Source of the DNA: an uncultured Pelagibacteraceae bacterium
GTDB lineage: Bacteria > Pseudomonadota > Alphaproteobacteria > Pelagibacterales > Pelagibacteraceae
Reading direction: 5' to 3'
DNA length: 64,000 bases
Assembly (NCBI GenBank): GCA_902620585.1
Contig: CACNJC010000003.1
Span: forward strand, 1-64,000
Below are positions 1-10,270 of the stretch, one piece after another. The notes under the pieces were generated by a model, which was not told the origin of the DNA, ran no database searches, and saw only the letters and a program-made list of their open reading frames with translations. Made by a program: the position numbers and the translations under genes. Within the stretch, counting starts at the first letter, position 1, and every line of letters begins with the position of its first letter.

Positions 1-126
1 AGGAGTAATAACTTCTTCCGTTTTGATATCTTCCGCTTCAGCTACTTCGTCGTCATTTGGTTTTGGCGTAATTACACCAGTAGCGACTAAAATCGCACCT
101 ATACCAATGACAATAATAAAGTCCAT
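1..126 (-). CDS. Partial small protein with N-terminal hydrophobic segment (MDFIIVIGIGAILVATGVITPKPNDDEVAEAEDIKTEEVITP...), truncated by window edge
   Basis: Manual translation of the minus strand from ATG at 126 stays open to the window edge; hydrophobic N-terminus followed by acidic segment. Confidence 0.5.
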   Translation of the reverse strand, partial: MDFIIVIGIGAILVATGVITPKPNDDEVAEAEDIKTEEVITP

Positions 127-205
127 AGAATCACTATATTTAATTAATTATTAATTGCTATCAGATAATTACAAGATTATGAACGTTTTGGGGTTATGTG
201 GATAT

Positions 206-1132
206 TTAAACTCTTAAAGCAAACAAATGTTCTTTGATGCTCTCAGACAAAGCTAGCAGATCATATCCACCTTCTAAAAAGGATATTATTCTTCCTTTCG
301 AATGTATATTCGCTAAATCCACAATTGATTTTGTTATTTGGAAAAAATCCTCTGATACTAAATTAATATTTGCAAGTGGGTCTCTAAAATGAGCATCAAA
401 ACCAGCAGATATTAAAATTACCTCAGGTTTAAATTTATCTATCGGTTTTAATATTTTGTTTTCAAATATCTTTAAAAATTCCTTGCCTTTTATTCCAGAT
501 TTTAAAGGTGCATTAAATATATTACCTTTTCCTATTTCTTCTTCTAAACCAGTGCCAGGAAATAAAGGAAATTCATGAGATGATCCATAGGCAACTGTAT
601 CATCGTTATAAAATATTTCTTGTGTTCCGTTTCCATGATGAACATCAAAATCTATGATTGCTAATTTGTTCACTTTATATTTGTTCTGTAAATATTTAGC
701 GGTAACTGCAACATTATTAACAAAACAAAAACCCATAGCTTTTTCTGACTCAGCATGATGGCCGGGAGGTCTTACAGCACAAAAAACCCTCTCATTATTT
801 GTCATTAAATCATCAGCAGCAGCTATTCCTGCTCCGCATGATCTTAAAATGGCTTTCTTGCTATTAGGACAAAGCATCGTATCAGCATATGGTTCTTTTT
901 CTACCCCTATTAATCCTGTTTTAGGTATATTAGAAAATATTTTCTCTATATGATTTTTTGGGTGAACCAAAGAAATTATCTTTGTTTCTGCTAATGGTGC
1001 CTTTTTGAAATTAATCTTAAAATCTTTTATTTGTTCAATTGAACTTAAAATACTAATTATTCTCTCTTTTCTTTCAGGATGGTTAAATCCATTATCTTTA
1101 AGCAGACAATCATCGTGGGTATAGACTAACAT
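206..1132 (-). CDS. Histone deacetylase / acetoin utilization (AcuC-like) family protein
   Basis: Motifs RPPGHHAE, DFDVHHGNGTQ, SAGFDAH typical of class II HDAC-like hydrolases. Confidence 0.9.
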   Translation of the reverse strand: MLVYTHDDCLLKDNGFNHPERKERIISILSSIEQIKDFKINFKKAPLAETKIISLVHPKNHIEKIFSNIPKTGLIGVEKEPYADTMLCPNSKKAILRSCGAGIAAADDLMTNNERVFCAVRPPGHHAESEKAMGFCFVNNVAVTAKYLQNKYKVNKLAIIDFDVHHGNGTQEIFYNDDTVAYGSSHEFPLFPGTGLEEEIGKGNIFNAPLKSGIKGKEFLKIFENKILKPIDKFKPEVILISAGFDAHFRDPLANINLVSEDFFQITKSIVDLANIHSKGRIISFLEGGYDLLALSESIKEHLFALRV

Positions 1133-2262
1133 TACAAAAATTTATTGATTGATAAACTTGCTAACTCAGAGGATGATCCATTTATTTTTAATTTGTCCAA
1201 TATTTTTTGAGTTTTATTTACTTGATCTTTCATTTTATCAGTATCTTCTAGAAAATCACTAACATATTTAAATATATCTTTAGAATTACATTTTGATTGA
1301 AGTAACTCAGGTATTATCTCCTCTTGTGCAGCAAAATTAATAATGTTTGCAAACTTAGTTTTAATTAAAATTTTTATTATCAAAAAATTTATAAATCCCA
1401 TTTTATAGAGAATAATTGATGGTATTTTTGAATTGCAAATTTCTAAAGATACAGTCCCAGACTTTGCTACTGCAAAAATCGATTTTTGCAAAATATGGGA
1501 TTTGATTTTGTCATCACTTATTATTTCACAATTAGAGATTTTACTATCGTTCACAAATGTTTGAATTAAATTAGAGTATTCTATTGTTGAGTGAAAAACA
1601 TAAGTCATATCTGAATACTTTTCGTTCATTAATTTAATGAAATCTAATAAAATTGGCATTAATGTAATTATTTCCGATTTTCTACTTCCTGGAAAAATTG
1701 AAATTAAAGCTTTATTTTTTCCTATTACTTGGTTTATATCAATTTTGCTTCTTTCTCTATTTTGTAATAATGGGTGACCAACAAATTCACAGCTTATATT
1801 TTCCTTTTCAAAATATTTCTTTTCAAAGCTAAATAGCAATAAAATATGGTCTATAAATTTCTTGATTTTCTTTACTCTTCCCTCTCTCCACACCCAAACT
1901 TGTGGTGCTACATAATGAATTGTTTTAATTTTAGAATTTATTTTCTTTACTTTTTCCGCTACTCTTAAGGTGAAATCTGGACTGTCAACAGTGAACAAAA
2001 TATCTGGATTGTAGTTTATAACAGCTTTTACTGTCTCATTTATTTTTTTATTAATCTTGAATATGTTAAATATTACATTTGTAAAACCTAAATATGTAAT
2101 TTCTTTTAAATCATATATTGTTTTGATGCCTAAAGATTGAAGATTTTCTCCTCCAACTGACAAATATTCAACATTTCGATTTATTTTTTTTAAATCATTA
2201 ATTACTTTTGAAGCTAGTTTATCTCCAGATGCTTCACCTGTTAGTATAAATATCTTTTTCAC
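1132..2262 (-). CDS. lpxB: Lipid-A-disaccharide synthase
   Basis: GEASGDKLASKVI N-terminus, YVAPQVWVWREGRVKKI, FVGHPL, FPGSRKSEI motifs; lpx operon context. Confidence 0.95.
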   Translation of the reverse strand: MKKIFILTGEASGDKLASKVINDLKKINRNVEYLSVGGENLQSLGIKTIYDLKEITYLGFTNVIFNIFKINKKINETVKAVINYNPDILFTVDSPDFTLRVAEKVKKINSKIKTIHYVAPQVWVWREGRVKKIKKFIDHILLLFSFEKKYFEKENISCEFVGHPLLQNRERSKIDINQVIGKNKALISIFPGSRKSEIITLMPILLDFIKLMNEKYSDMTYVFHSTIEYSNLIQTFVNDSKISNCEIISDDKIKSHILQKSIFAVAKSGTVSLEICNSKIPSIILYKMGFINFLIIKILIKTKFANIINFAAQEEIIPELLQSKCNSKDIFKYVSDFLEDTDKMKDQVNKTQKILDKLKINGSSSELASLSINKFL

Positions 2263-3326
2263 TTATACATTCTCCATAAACTTCCATTATCAGAAATCAT
2301 AAAAATATCACCTGTGCTCTTTTGTATCTTAATATCTCTAATTCTACCTATCTTCCCTTTAAATATAATTTCTTCACTTAAAAATTTATTGTCTTTAAAT
2401 TTTAATTTTCTTAAAGATTGATCTTTAAGTGAGGTAATTAATGCATTTCCATTCCACTCTTTAAATGTATTTCCTTTATAAATAGTCATTGAACTTACCG
2501 CTATTGATGGAACCCAGTATTTAATTGCTTTTGTAAAACCTGGTTTCCATTTCGGACCAATTTTAGTTCCTGAATAATTAGTTCCACCCCAACCTAATAT
2601 TTTCCATCCGTAATTTTCTCCAAAATTTACTGTACCAAACCAATCACCCCCTCTAGCTCCATGATTTGTCATATATATTTTATTGTCGAAAGGAGAAAGA
2701 GCCATACCTTGAGGATTTCTTACTCCTATTTGAAAAATTTCAGGCAGCCAATTTTTTTTATCTTTAAATTTTGGATTGTCTTTTGGAATAGAACCATCAA
2801 GATTGATTCTAATAATACTTCCTGGGTGTTTAGTTGCATCTTGAGCTATCATTCCCTGACCACGTTCTCCAGCAGTTATATAAAGATGGTTGTCTTTAAT
2901 AACCAATCTTGATCCAAAGTGATAACCTGAGTTAATAGGAGGTTCTGCTCTAAAAATATTTTTAAATTCAATATTTTGTTTATCAAAATTACCTTTAGCT
3001 ACAGAAGTGCTAGTTTCTCCTCGATTTCCTCTTTTTTCAGTGTACGATATATATATTTCTTTCTCGTGATACAAAACATCAAGTAAGCCACCTTGCCCAT
3101 CTTCTATAACAAAAAGATTGTGTTTTATTTCAGACTTTTTTTTATTTGCTAAATTTAATGAGAATAATTTCCCAGATTTTTCAGTAATTATAACATTTAA
3201 ATTGTCTAAAAATGACAAACTCCAAGGTTTTTTTAAATCATCTGATATTTTTTCTAATTTAATTTCAGAAGATAATGAATATGAAGGAATTAAAAATAAT
3301 AATATTAAAAAAAAGATTTTTCTCAT
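2259..3326 (-). CDS. Secreted PQQ-dependent-type sugar dehydrogenase (glucose/sorbosone dehydrogenase, YliI-like)
   Basis: Signal peptide-like N-terminus; LKKPWSLSFL, GGLLDV, GSIIRINLDGSIP, GVRNPQGMALSP, NHGARGGDWF, NYGWKILGWG motifs. Confidence 0.88.
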   Translation of the reverse strand: MRKIFFLILLFLIPSYSLSSEIKLEKISDDLKKPWSLSFLDNLNVIITEKSGKLFSLNLANKKKSEIKHNLFVIEDGQGGLLDVLYHEKEIYISYTEKRGNRGETSTSVAKGNFDKQNIEFKNIFRAEPPINSGYHFGSRLVIKDNHLYITAGERGQGMIAQDATKHPGSIIRINLDGSIPKDNPKFKDKKNWLPEIFQIGVRNPQGMALSPFDNKIYMTNHGARGGDWFGTVNFGENYGWKILGWGGTNYSGTKIGPKWKPGFTKAIKYWVPSIAVSSMTIYKGNTFKEWNGNALITSLKDQSLRKLKFKDNKFLSEEIIFKGKIGRIRDIKIQKSTGDIFMISDNGSLWRMYK

Positions 3327-4114
3327 TTTACATGTATGAACATTTTGTTTTTATTAGCAAAATCTATGCATTTTTTTTTGTCTAAAAAAACATTTTGTTT
3401 ACTTTTTAAAACTATGCCTTTTAGGCCAGCGACTTTACATTGATATAAGGTTTTTATACCCACAGTTGGTAAATCAATTCTAAGATCTTGTTTTTTTTTA
3501 GGAAATTTCACTAATACACCTTCATTAATATATTTCTTTTTTTTACACTTACTTAGCATTTTTTGTGTTCCGCCTTTTCCCTCAATGGCTAATACTCTGT
3601 TGTCTCTCACTACAGTTCCTTGACTGAAATTATACTGTTTTAATTTGTTAAGTGTTGTAACGGCTTTTTTGATATTTATATTGTCATCTTTATTAGGTTT
3701 TGTTTTTGTATAATTACCCTTTTTTAAAGCTAATTCAGGATTGAAAAACAAAGAGCTAACTGTTTTAATATTCTCTTTTTTAAAAATTTTTATTATTTCT
3801 TTTAAAATTGCGGCATCACCTAGTTTAGAGCTTTTTATTATGCTCGGCATATAATAAATTCCTTTTAAATCTAATCGTAATTTTGAAAATTTTGGTTTTT
3901 CAACTTTTCCAGCAAATAAAACTTTCTTACATTTTTTTTCTTTTAAGATATTTATGATTTTTCCAAACTGTCCAGGCGATACAGGAAAGCAATTCTTGTC
4001 TTTTTTAAAAACTTTCTTTTTAGTAAGATCAATTATTAAATATTTTTTTTTCTGTTTAATCTTTTTTAATATGTGCTTTGGTAAGTCCGTGCTACCAAAT
4101 ATAAGGCCGATCAT
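3323..4114 (-). CDS. lpxI: UDP-2,3-diacylglucosamine pyrophosphatase, LpxI type (DUF1009)
   Basis: IIFGSTDLPKHILK-like N-terminus, QGTVVRDNRVLAIEGKGGT, DLRIDLPTVGIKT motifs; between lpxA and lpxB. Confidence 0.85.
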   Translation of the reverse strand: MIGLIFGSTDLPKHILKKIKQKKKYLIIDLTKKKVFKKDKNCFPVSPGQFGKIINILKEKKCKKVLFAGKVEKPKFSKLRLDLKGIYYMPSIIKSSKLGDAAILKEIIKIFKKENIKTVSSLFFNPELALKKGNYTKTKPNKDDNINIKKAVTTLNKLKQYNFSQGTVVRDNRVLAIEGKGGTQKMLSKCKKKKYINEGVLVKFPKKKQDLRIDLPTVGIKTLYQCKVAGLKGIVLKSKQNVFLDKKKCIDFANKNKMFIHVK

Positions 4115-4121
4115 AAATATT

Positions 4122-4901
4122 TTAGCTTTGCGGTGAGCAAATGGGTCTTTTTTTATCTTTTTCTATAAAATTAATTACCTCATTTACTAATTCGTTGTCT
4201 TTGTGTTCACCATTAATTTTATTTAAATTTTCAAATAAGTTTTTAGAAGAAAATATTTCTTTATAGGCTTTGCCCAAACCTAAAATTTTTTGGTTTTCAT
4301 ATTTTTGACGTCTTAGGCCAATTAAGTTAAGTCCTTGTAGATAATTTCTATTTCCAATTGACAGACCAAAAGGTATTACATCTTTTAATACACCAGTCAT
4401 TCCACCTATCATCGCTAACCTTCCTATTCTAGTGAACTGTTGTACAGCTGAATTGCCTCCTATTACTACTGAGTCTTCAATAGTAACGTGTCCACCTAAA
4501 GGGACGTTGTTGGCTATAACAACATTATTTCCTATTTTGCAGTCATGTGCAACATGAGATGAAATCATTAGTAAACAGTTGTTACCAATAATTGTTTTTG
4601 AACCACCGCCAACTGTTCCTGGATTAATAGTTACATATTCTCTTATTGTATTGTTTTCTCCTATTTCTAAACTATTTCTTTCCCCTTTGAATTTTAGATC
4701 TTGAGGCTGAGTTCCAATACTTGCAAATGGAAAAATTTTTGTACCTTTTCCAATTTTTGTATTACCTTCTATATGAACATTTGAGATGAGTTTTACATTG
4801 TCATCAAGTATAACATTTGGACCAATATTGCAAAAAGGCCCTACCTCTGCATTTTTTGAAACTTTTGATTTAGGGTCTACTACACTTGTTTTATGTATCA
4901 T
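4122..4901 (-). CDS. lpxA: UDP-N-acetylglucosamine acyltransferase
   Basis: Left-handed beta-helix hexapeptide repeats; IGTQPQDLKFKGE, SSHVAHDCKIGNNVV, GLNLIGLRR. Confidence 0.96.
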   Translation of the reverse strand: MIHKTSVVDPKSKVSKNAEVGPFCNIGPNVILDDNVKLISNVHIEGNTKIGKGTKIFPFASIGTQPQDLKFKGERNSLEIGENNTIREYVTINPGTVGGGSKTIIGNNCLLMISSHVAHDCKIGNNVVIANNVPLGGHVTIEDSVVIGGNSAVQQFTRIGRLAMIGGMTGVLKDVIPFGLSIGNRNYLQGLNLIGLRRQKYENQKILGLGKAYKEIFSSKNLFENLNKINGEHKDNELVNEVINFIEKDKKRPICSPQS

Positions 4902-5353
4902 TTTTTTCTATCGACTATAGTTGCTGACCATTCTGCATCGGCCATTCGCTTCTCACCTACTATGGCTGTACCTTTATATTTCCAAACTCTACCGTGTGAT
5001 CTTACAGCCTCTATTTCTAAGTGTAACTCACAATCAGGTATTACAGGATTTCTAAATCTAGCTTTTTCAACGCTCATTAAGTAGACTAATTTATTTGCAT
5101 ATTCCTTTGGGTCGATACCGTGAGCAGTTAAAGCTGCTGCGGCTTGGCCAAAAGCTTCAACAATCAGAACACCTGGCATCACAGGTTGGCCAGGAAAATG
5201 TCCTTGAACATAAAAACCGTCTTTTTTTACGTGCATGATCGCTGTTGCTGACTTCAATGGAACTATTTTTGTTAGTTTATCAATTAATAACATCGGCTCT
5301 CTGTGAGGTAACAAACTCTCTATTTTTTTTTTATCTATTTCAGTTTCACTCAT
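4898..5353 (-). CDS. fabZ: 3-hydroxyacyl-ACP dehydratase FabZ
   Basis: LLPHREPMLLIDK, GHFPGQPVMPGVLIVEA motifs. ORF track start is 5368; internal ATG at 5353 (MSETEID) avoids overlap with lpxD. Confidence 0.95.
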   Translation of the reverse strand: MSETEIDKKKIESLLPHREPMLLIDKLTKIVPLKSATAIMHVKKDGFYVQGHFPGQPVMPGVLIVEAFGQAAAALTAHGIDPKEYANKLVYLMSVEKARFRNPVIPDCELHLEIEAVRSHGRVWKYKGTAIVGEKRMADAEWSATIVDRKK

Positions 5354-5355
5354 TT

Positions 5356-6321
5356 TTACTTTTTCCAATTTTTTATAAAATCTTTAAAAGGAACTGCTGG
5401 ATAACCCATTACAACTTGATTATCTTCAATATCTTTTATTACTCCACTTCCACCACCTATCTTTACATTATTTCCAATTTTTAGATGACCGGAAATACCT
5501 GCTTGACCTCCAATTGAAACATTATTTCCAATTGTTGAACTTCCTGCAAAACCTACCTGACCAGCTATCATGCAATTCGAACCAATTTTTACATTATGTG
5601 CTAAGTGTACTTGGTTATCTAAATATGTATTCTTACCAATCTCTGTATCATCAACTGAACCTCTATCAATAGTACATCCGGATGCTATTTCGACATTGTC
5701 ATTAATAATCACTCTGCCAATATGAGGGAATTTAAAATTATTGTCATTCAATGGAATAAATCCAAAGCCCTTTAATCCTATTTTGCAACCGTCTTGTATC
5801 ACTATATTATTTCCTAAAATTGAATTTTTTAAAATAACATTCGATCCAATTACGCAATTATTTCCTATAACAACATCATGCTCAATTATCGAATTAGTGC
5901 CAATGATTGTATTTTTACCTATTTTAGCATTTTTACCAACTAAAACATTATTACCAAATTTTACACTTTTAAATTTACTTTTAGAAGCTAATTTTAAGGA
6001 CAAATCAGGGTAATCAACATCTGCTTGAGAATACATCTTTTTTAATACTTTTGCTAATTCAAATAAAACGTTCTTTACGATTATCTTTTTTATTCCTTTT
6101 GGTAGAAACTTCTCTAATTTTTCTGTTGTAATGCAATAACTTGCTTTAGTATTTAAAGCATCTGACTTATACTTTATTGAGTCAAAGAAAGTGAGATCAT
6201 CTTTTTTTGATTTTATTAAAGTTTTTACACTGTTGACTTTAACTTTTTTTTCCGACTTAAAATCTTTAAAAAGATCACCGATTAAAAAAGTTTTTTTTTT
6301 GAAGAAGACAATTGGTAGCAT
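5356..6321 (-). CDS. lpxD: UDP-3-O-(3-hydroxyacyl)glucosamine N-acyltransferase
   Basis: Hexapeptide repeats, DNVEIASGCTIDRGSVDDTEIGKNTYLDNQVHLAHNV, operon context. Confidence 0.95.
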   Translation of the reverse strand: MLPIVFFKKKTFLIGDLFKDFKSEKKVKVNSVKTLIKSKKDDLTFFDSIKYKSDALNTKASYCITTEKLEKFLPKGIKKIIVKNVLFELAKVLKKMYSQADVDYPDLSLKLASKSKFKSVKFGNNVLVGKNAKIGKNTIIGTNSIIEHDVVIGNNCVIGSNVILKNSILGNNIVIQDGCKIGLKGFGFIPLNDNNFKFPHIGRVIINDNVEIASGCTIDRGSVDDTEIGKNTYLDNQVHLAHNVKIGSNCMIAGQVGFAGSSTIGNNVSIGGQAGISGHLKIGNNVKIGGGSGVIKDIEDNQVVMGYPAVPFKDFIKNWKK

Positions 6322-6334
6322 TAAACTTTTTAGT

Positions 6335-6853
6335 TTAATTTATTGATTTTAATTTAGCGTTAAGCAGTTTTAAAATATCTTGAGTAATATCTAAATTTTC
6401 ATCTGCAAGAAGCATATTTTTTTTATCTATTACCATTCTAATATTTTTTTGTTGCATATAATCTTTTATAATTGGGTTTAAATTTTTTAAAAGTTTTGAC
6501 CTCATTTTTGATCTTTCATCAGCAACTGTTTTCAAAAGTGTACTACGCTCTTTTTGAAGAGCAGAAACTTTATTTCTTAATTCGTTTACTTTTTTTTTAT
6601 ATTCTTCCACTGCTATTACTTTTTTTTGTTTTATAATATTCTTTTCTTCTTCCTGAATAGCTTTTTCTTTTTTCTGTAATTTTGCTACTCCACTATCTAG
6701 TTTGTTTTTCAAACTTTTCTGACCTTTTTTGCCTGCCTCACTTTGATTTAAAATATATTTAAAATCAAGATAATGAGGAGTATCTGCTAAAGTATTTCCT
6801 TGGAAAACAAAGAATAATACAGAAATAATTGTTATCTTTTTCAAAAACTTCAT
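6335..6853 (-). CDS. skp: OmpH/Skp family periplasmic chaperone
   Basis: Signal peptide, coiled-coil rich, C-terminal MVIDKKNMLLAD-like OmpH motif; between bamA and lpxD. Confidence 0.85.
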   Translation of the reverse strand: MKFLKKITIISVLFFVFQGNTLADTPHYLDFKYILNQSEAGKKGQKSLKNKLDSGVAKLQKKEKAIQEEEKNIIKQKKVIAVEEYKKKVNELRNKVSALQKERSTLLKTVADERSKMRSKLLKNLNPIIKDYMQQKNIRMVIDKKNMLLADENLDITQDILKLLNAKLKSIN

Positions 6854-6854
6854 A

Positions 6855-9089
6855 TTAAAATGTTGTTCCTAGGTTGAAATTGAAACTTTCAGTTTCATCA
6901 TTTTCATGTTTTGAAAGGTTTGTTGATAAAATAAACGTCATAGGTCCAATAGGTGACATCCAGCTTGCCGCCGCTCCCGCAGATGATCTTATCTTACTTG
7001 CGTCGTCTAAAGTGTCGTCATAATCAACGCCCCAGACATTTCCAAAGTCAAGAAATAATCCAACATCTGTTTTTGTCCCCTCTGGAAGTAATTTAGGTAA
7101 ATTTGCCTCAAAATTTAAGGAAGCAGCGTAATTACCACCCACGTGATCATTTCCATCTTTTGGACCCACCTTACCTCTTTTAAAACCTCTAAGTCTTTTA
7201 GATGGTAAATTTCTTCTTTTACTTATTCGAACGTCGTCATCTCCTAATCCGTTAACAGAAGAAAGATAAAATTTACCAGCGCCAATTACGTTTTCTCCTA
7301 CTGATTTATAAGAACTTAAAGATAATGAATTAGCTATGAAAGATTTGTCTGCATAAATTGGTAGCTGTTGGTCAAATCCAGCTATGTATCCGTCTGTTGG
7401 CATAAAAGATCTATCACGCATATCGTAAGTAAATCCATAATATCCTGATAGCTCAGTGAAATCTCCAGCCTGTTTTTTTAATGAGTCTGAAGCGCTTTCT
7501 TGAGTCCTTAGATCATCATAACTTGCATCAACACCTAATTTTGCAAATAAATTTTTAAATTGCTCAAATGATGTTCCTACGCCTGCATTAACAATAGTAT
7601 TTTCATAACCTTGATCAGGTTTGTCATTTTTCGTACTTCCTAATCTGTAATTAATAGAATTACCAAGAAAATCATAATTTGGGTCAGTATAATTCAAAGT
7701 TCCTCGCAACGACTCTGATGTAACGTCCACATCGAATGAAACATTTTTACCTTCACCAAGCCAATTATTTTCTTTTACAGTGACAGCAAAACTACCTCCA
7801 TGCGTACCAACTCCAGCTCCAGCACTTATTTCACCTGTTGGCTTTTCTTCTACAGAAATATCAATTACTTTTAAATCGGAGGTTGATCCTGCAGAGACTT
7901 TATGTTCAACAGATCCAAAAATATTTCTAGATTTTATTTTTGAGATTGATTTGTTTAACTTTAGATCAGTAAAAGGATCGCCTTCATCTAACAGTAGCTC
8001 TCCTCTTATAACACTTTCGTTAGTTATATTATTGCCAAGAATATTAATTCTTTCAACTAAAACTTTTTTTCCTTCAAATATATTAAATTTAACAATTATA
8101 GAATCTCCTTCTATAGTTTCTTCAACATTATGTTCAACAAATTGGAGGTTTTGTTTTTCAATTACTTCGTCAATATTTTCTAACAATTTTTTTATTTTAA
8201 ATGGTGAGTAATAACTTCCAACGATTTTCTTAAATTTATCATTTAATGAATAAAATAAATTCTTATCGAATACTGGATCAACATTAGTAGAAATCTTTTT
8301 AATTATATACCTATTACCTGCATCTATAGAGTATGTAATTTCTATATCTTGGCTTTTTGATTTCAATTCAGCAGATTGAGAGGAAACATTGACATCATAA
8401 TAACCTAAAGACTTATAATAATTTTCTAACAATCTAATATCAAGTGAGAGTAAGTTCTCGCTAAATTTACTATTTTTTGAAATAACTTTCCAAAATTTAT
8501 GTTCCTCACTCGCGATAATGTCTCTTAATCTTTTTTCTCGAATTTTTTTGTCTCCTATAAAAGATATTTTAGAAATTCTTGTTTCCTTTCCTTTATCTAT
8601 TTCAAAAATCACATCCAAATTATTTTTATCTATTTCTCTAATTTTTGTAGTAACATTTGCAGAATTATAGCCAGCTGAAGCATAAAGCTTTTTAATAATT
8701 TCTACGTCCGATGTTAATTTACTTTTGATAAAAGATTCTTTATTTTTTGAGCTAATTAATTCTGTTATTTGTTTTTTATATCGCTGACTTGGCTCACCAA
8801 GTATAACAAGGTTATTAATTACTGGATATTCTGCTACGTTAACTTTTAAAACTCCATTTGATAAATTAATTTGTACATCTTCGAAAAAATTAGTTGAATA
8901 AAGATCAGTTAATATCTTATTTAAATCTTGTTCTTCATAATTTTTATTAATTTCAATACCACCGTATAATTTAATAGTTTCTGGACTAACCCTTTTATTA
9001 CCAACAATCTCTATCTTTTTAATAGTTTCTGCATGTAAAATGTTAAAATAAAAACTTGATATAAGAAAAAACAAAATTAATTTAGGCAT
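6855..9089 (-). CDS. bamA: Outer membrane assembly factor BamA
   Basis: POTRA repeats, RRNLPSKRLRGFKRGKVGP (VRGF-type motif), C-terminal beta-barrel with terminal F. Confidence 0.95.
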   Translation of the reverse strand: MPKLILFFLISSFYFNILHAETIKKIEIVGNKRVSPETIKLYGGIEINKNYEEQDLNKILTDLYSTNFFEDVQINLSNGVLKVNVAEYPVINNLVILGEPSQRYKKQITELISSKNKESFIKSKLTSDVEIIKKLYASAGYNSANVTTKIREIDKNNLDVIFEIDKGKETRISKISFIGDKKIREKRLRDIIASEEHKFWKVISKNSKFSENLLSLDIRLLENYYKSLGYYDVNVSSQSAELKSKSQDIEITYSIDAGNRYIIKKISTNVDPVFDKNLFYSLNDKFKKIVGSYYSPFKIKKLLENIDEVIEKQNLQFVEHNVEETIEGDSIIVKFNIFEGKKVLVERINILGNNITNESVIRGELLLDEGDPFTDLKLNKSISKIKSRNIFGSVEHKVSAGSTSDLKVIDISVEEKPTGEISAGAGVGTHGGSFAVTVKENNWLGEGKNVSFDVDVTSESLRGTLNYTDPNYDFLGNSINYRLGSTKNDKPDQGYENTIVNAGVGTSFEQFKNLFAKLGVDASYDDLRTQESASDSLKKQAGDFTELSGYYGFTYDMRDRSFMPTDGYIAGFDQQLPIYADKSFIANSLSLSSYKSVGENVIGAGKFYLSSVNGLGDDDVRISKRRNLPSKRLRGFKRGKVGPKDGNDHVGGNYAASLNFEANLPKLLPEGTKTDVGLFLDFGNVWGVDYDDTLDDASKIRSSAGAAASWMSPIGPMTFILSTNLSKHENDETESFNFNLGTTF

Positions 9090-10269
9090 ATTTTCTAGTT
9101 AGTAATTTTTTATAAATAACTCTCCTTGACCATTGATCTATTTGCATTATTTGAACTATATTTTTAGCTTCTTTTATAGCATATTTATTATAATTTCTAT
9201 CATTCAGTACGGTCAGTATATACTTATAAAAGGATGTAAAAGGTATTTTTTTTGCAATAAATTGATCAACTAATATTTCATTAACTGCATTGATTATAAT
9301 TGGTGAAGAATAATGTTCATTTAACCGAGATTTAAGATTAATAATTGGAAATCTTTTTTTATCTACTTTTGAGAAATTTAAACTATTAAAAAAAATTGAT
9401 TTTTTTGAGTTAGATTTAGGTTTTAAATAATTATCAATGTCTATTGTTTTATCAAAAATAGCGTTCGCTAAAGGAACTAACATAGAAGTTTCGTGATAAA
9501 TAAACTTATACAATCCATTTTTAAACTCGATAACGGCATGCACTAAAGACTCTGGGTGTATTACAATTTCGAATTTATTTATATCAACATCAAAAAGTTT
9601 GTGTGCCTCTACAACTTCAAAAAGTTTATTCATTAAAGTAGCAGAATCAATTGAAATTTTTTTTCCCATTTTCCATTTAGGATGCTTGATAGCTTCATGT
9701 GGTTTAACATATTTCAATCTGGAAATTTTAAGGTTTAAAAAAGGACCACCAGATGCAGTTAGATAAATTTTTTTAACGTCATTTAAATTTTGATGTTCTA
9801 ATAGTTTCATAATTGAAAAATGTTCAGAGTCTACTGGTACTATTTTGGTATTGTGTTTTAAAGCAATCTTTTTAATTAATTTCCATCCACATATTACCGA
9901 CTCTTTGTTTGCAATTAAAATTTTTTTACTTTTTTTTATAAGTTCTATCGTTGGTTTCAAACCAGCAATACCCGGTATAGCTGCAATAGTAATATCAGAT
10001 TTTTTAAAATATTTATTTTTAAAGTCAATATTTTGAAATATCTTGACCTTATTTTTTTTGAAACGATTTTTCACTTTTAAGAAAACTTTAGTATCGTTTA
10101 CAATAAATATTTTAGGTTTATATTTAAGAATTTGCTTGCAAATTAATGAATAATTTCTATTTGCAATCAAAATATTTATTTGAAAAAGATTTTTTTTGCT
10201 ACTAAATATTTTTAGACAATTTAAACCAATTGAACCAGTAGAACCTAAAATAGAAACATGTTTTTTCAT
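9082..10269 (-). CDS. dxr: 1-deoxy-D-xylulose 5-phosphate reductoisomerase
   Basis: ILGSTGSIGLNCL, ANKESVICGW, PVDSEHF, SGGPF, HPKWKMGKKISIDSATLMNK motifs. Confidence 0.96.
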   Translation of the reverse strand: MKKHVSILGSTGSIGLNCLKIFSSKKNLFQINILIANRNYSLICKQILKYKPKIFIVNDTKVFLKVKNRFKKNKVKIFQNIDFKNKYFKKSDITIAAIPGIAGLKPTIELIKKSKKILIANKESVICGWKLIKKIALKHNTKIVPVDSEHFSIMKLLEHQNLNDVKKIYLTASGGPFLNLKISRLKYVKPHEAIKHPKWKMGKKISIDSATLMNKLFEVVEAHKLFDVDINKFEIVIHPESLVHAVIEFKNGLYKFIYHETSMLVPLANAIFDKTIDIDNYLKPKSNSKKSIFFNSLNFSKVDKKRFPIINLKSRLNEHYSSPIIINAVNEILVDQFIAKKIPFTSFYKYILTVLNDRNYNKYAIKEAKNIVQIMQIDQWSRRVIYKKLLTRKYA

Positions 10270-10270
10270 A

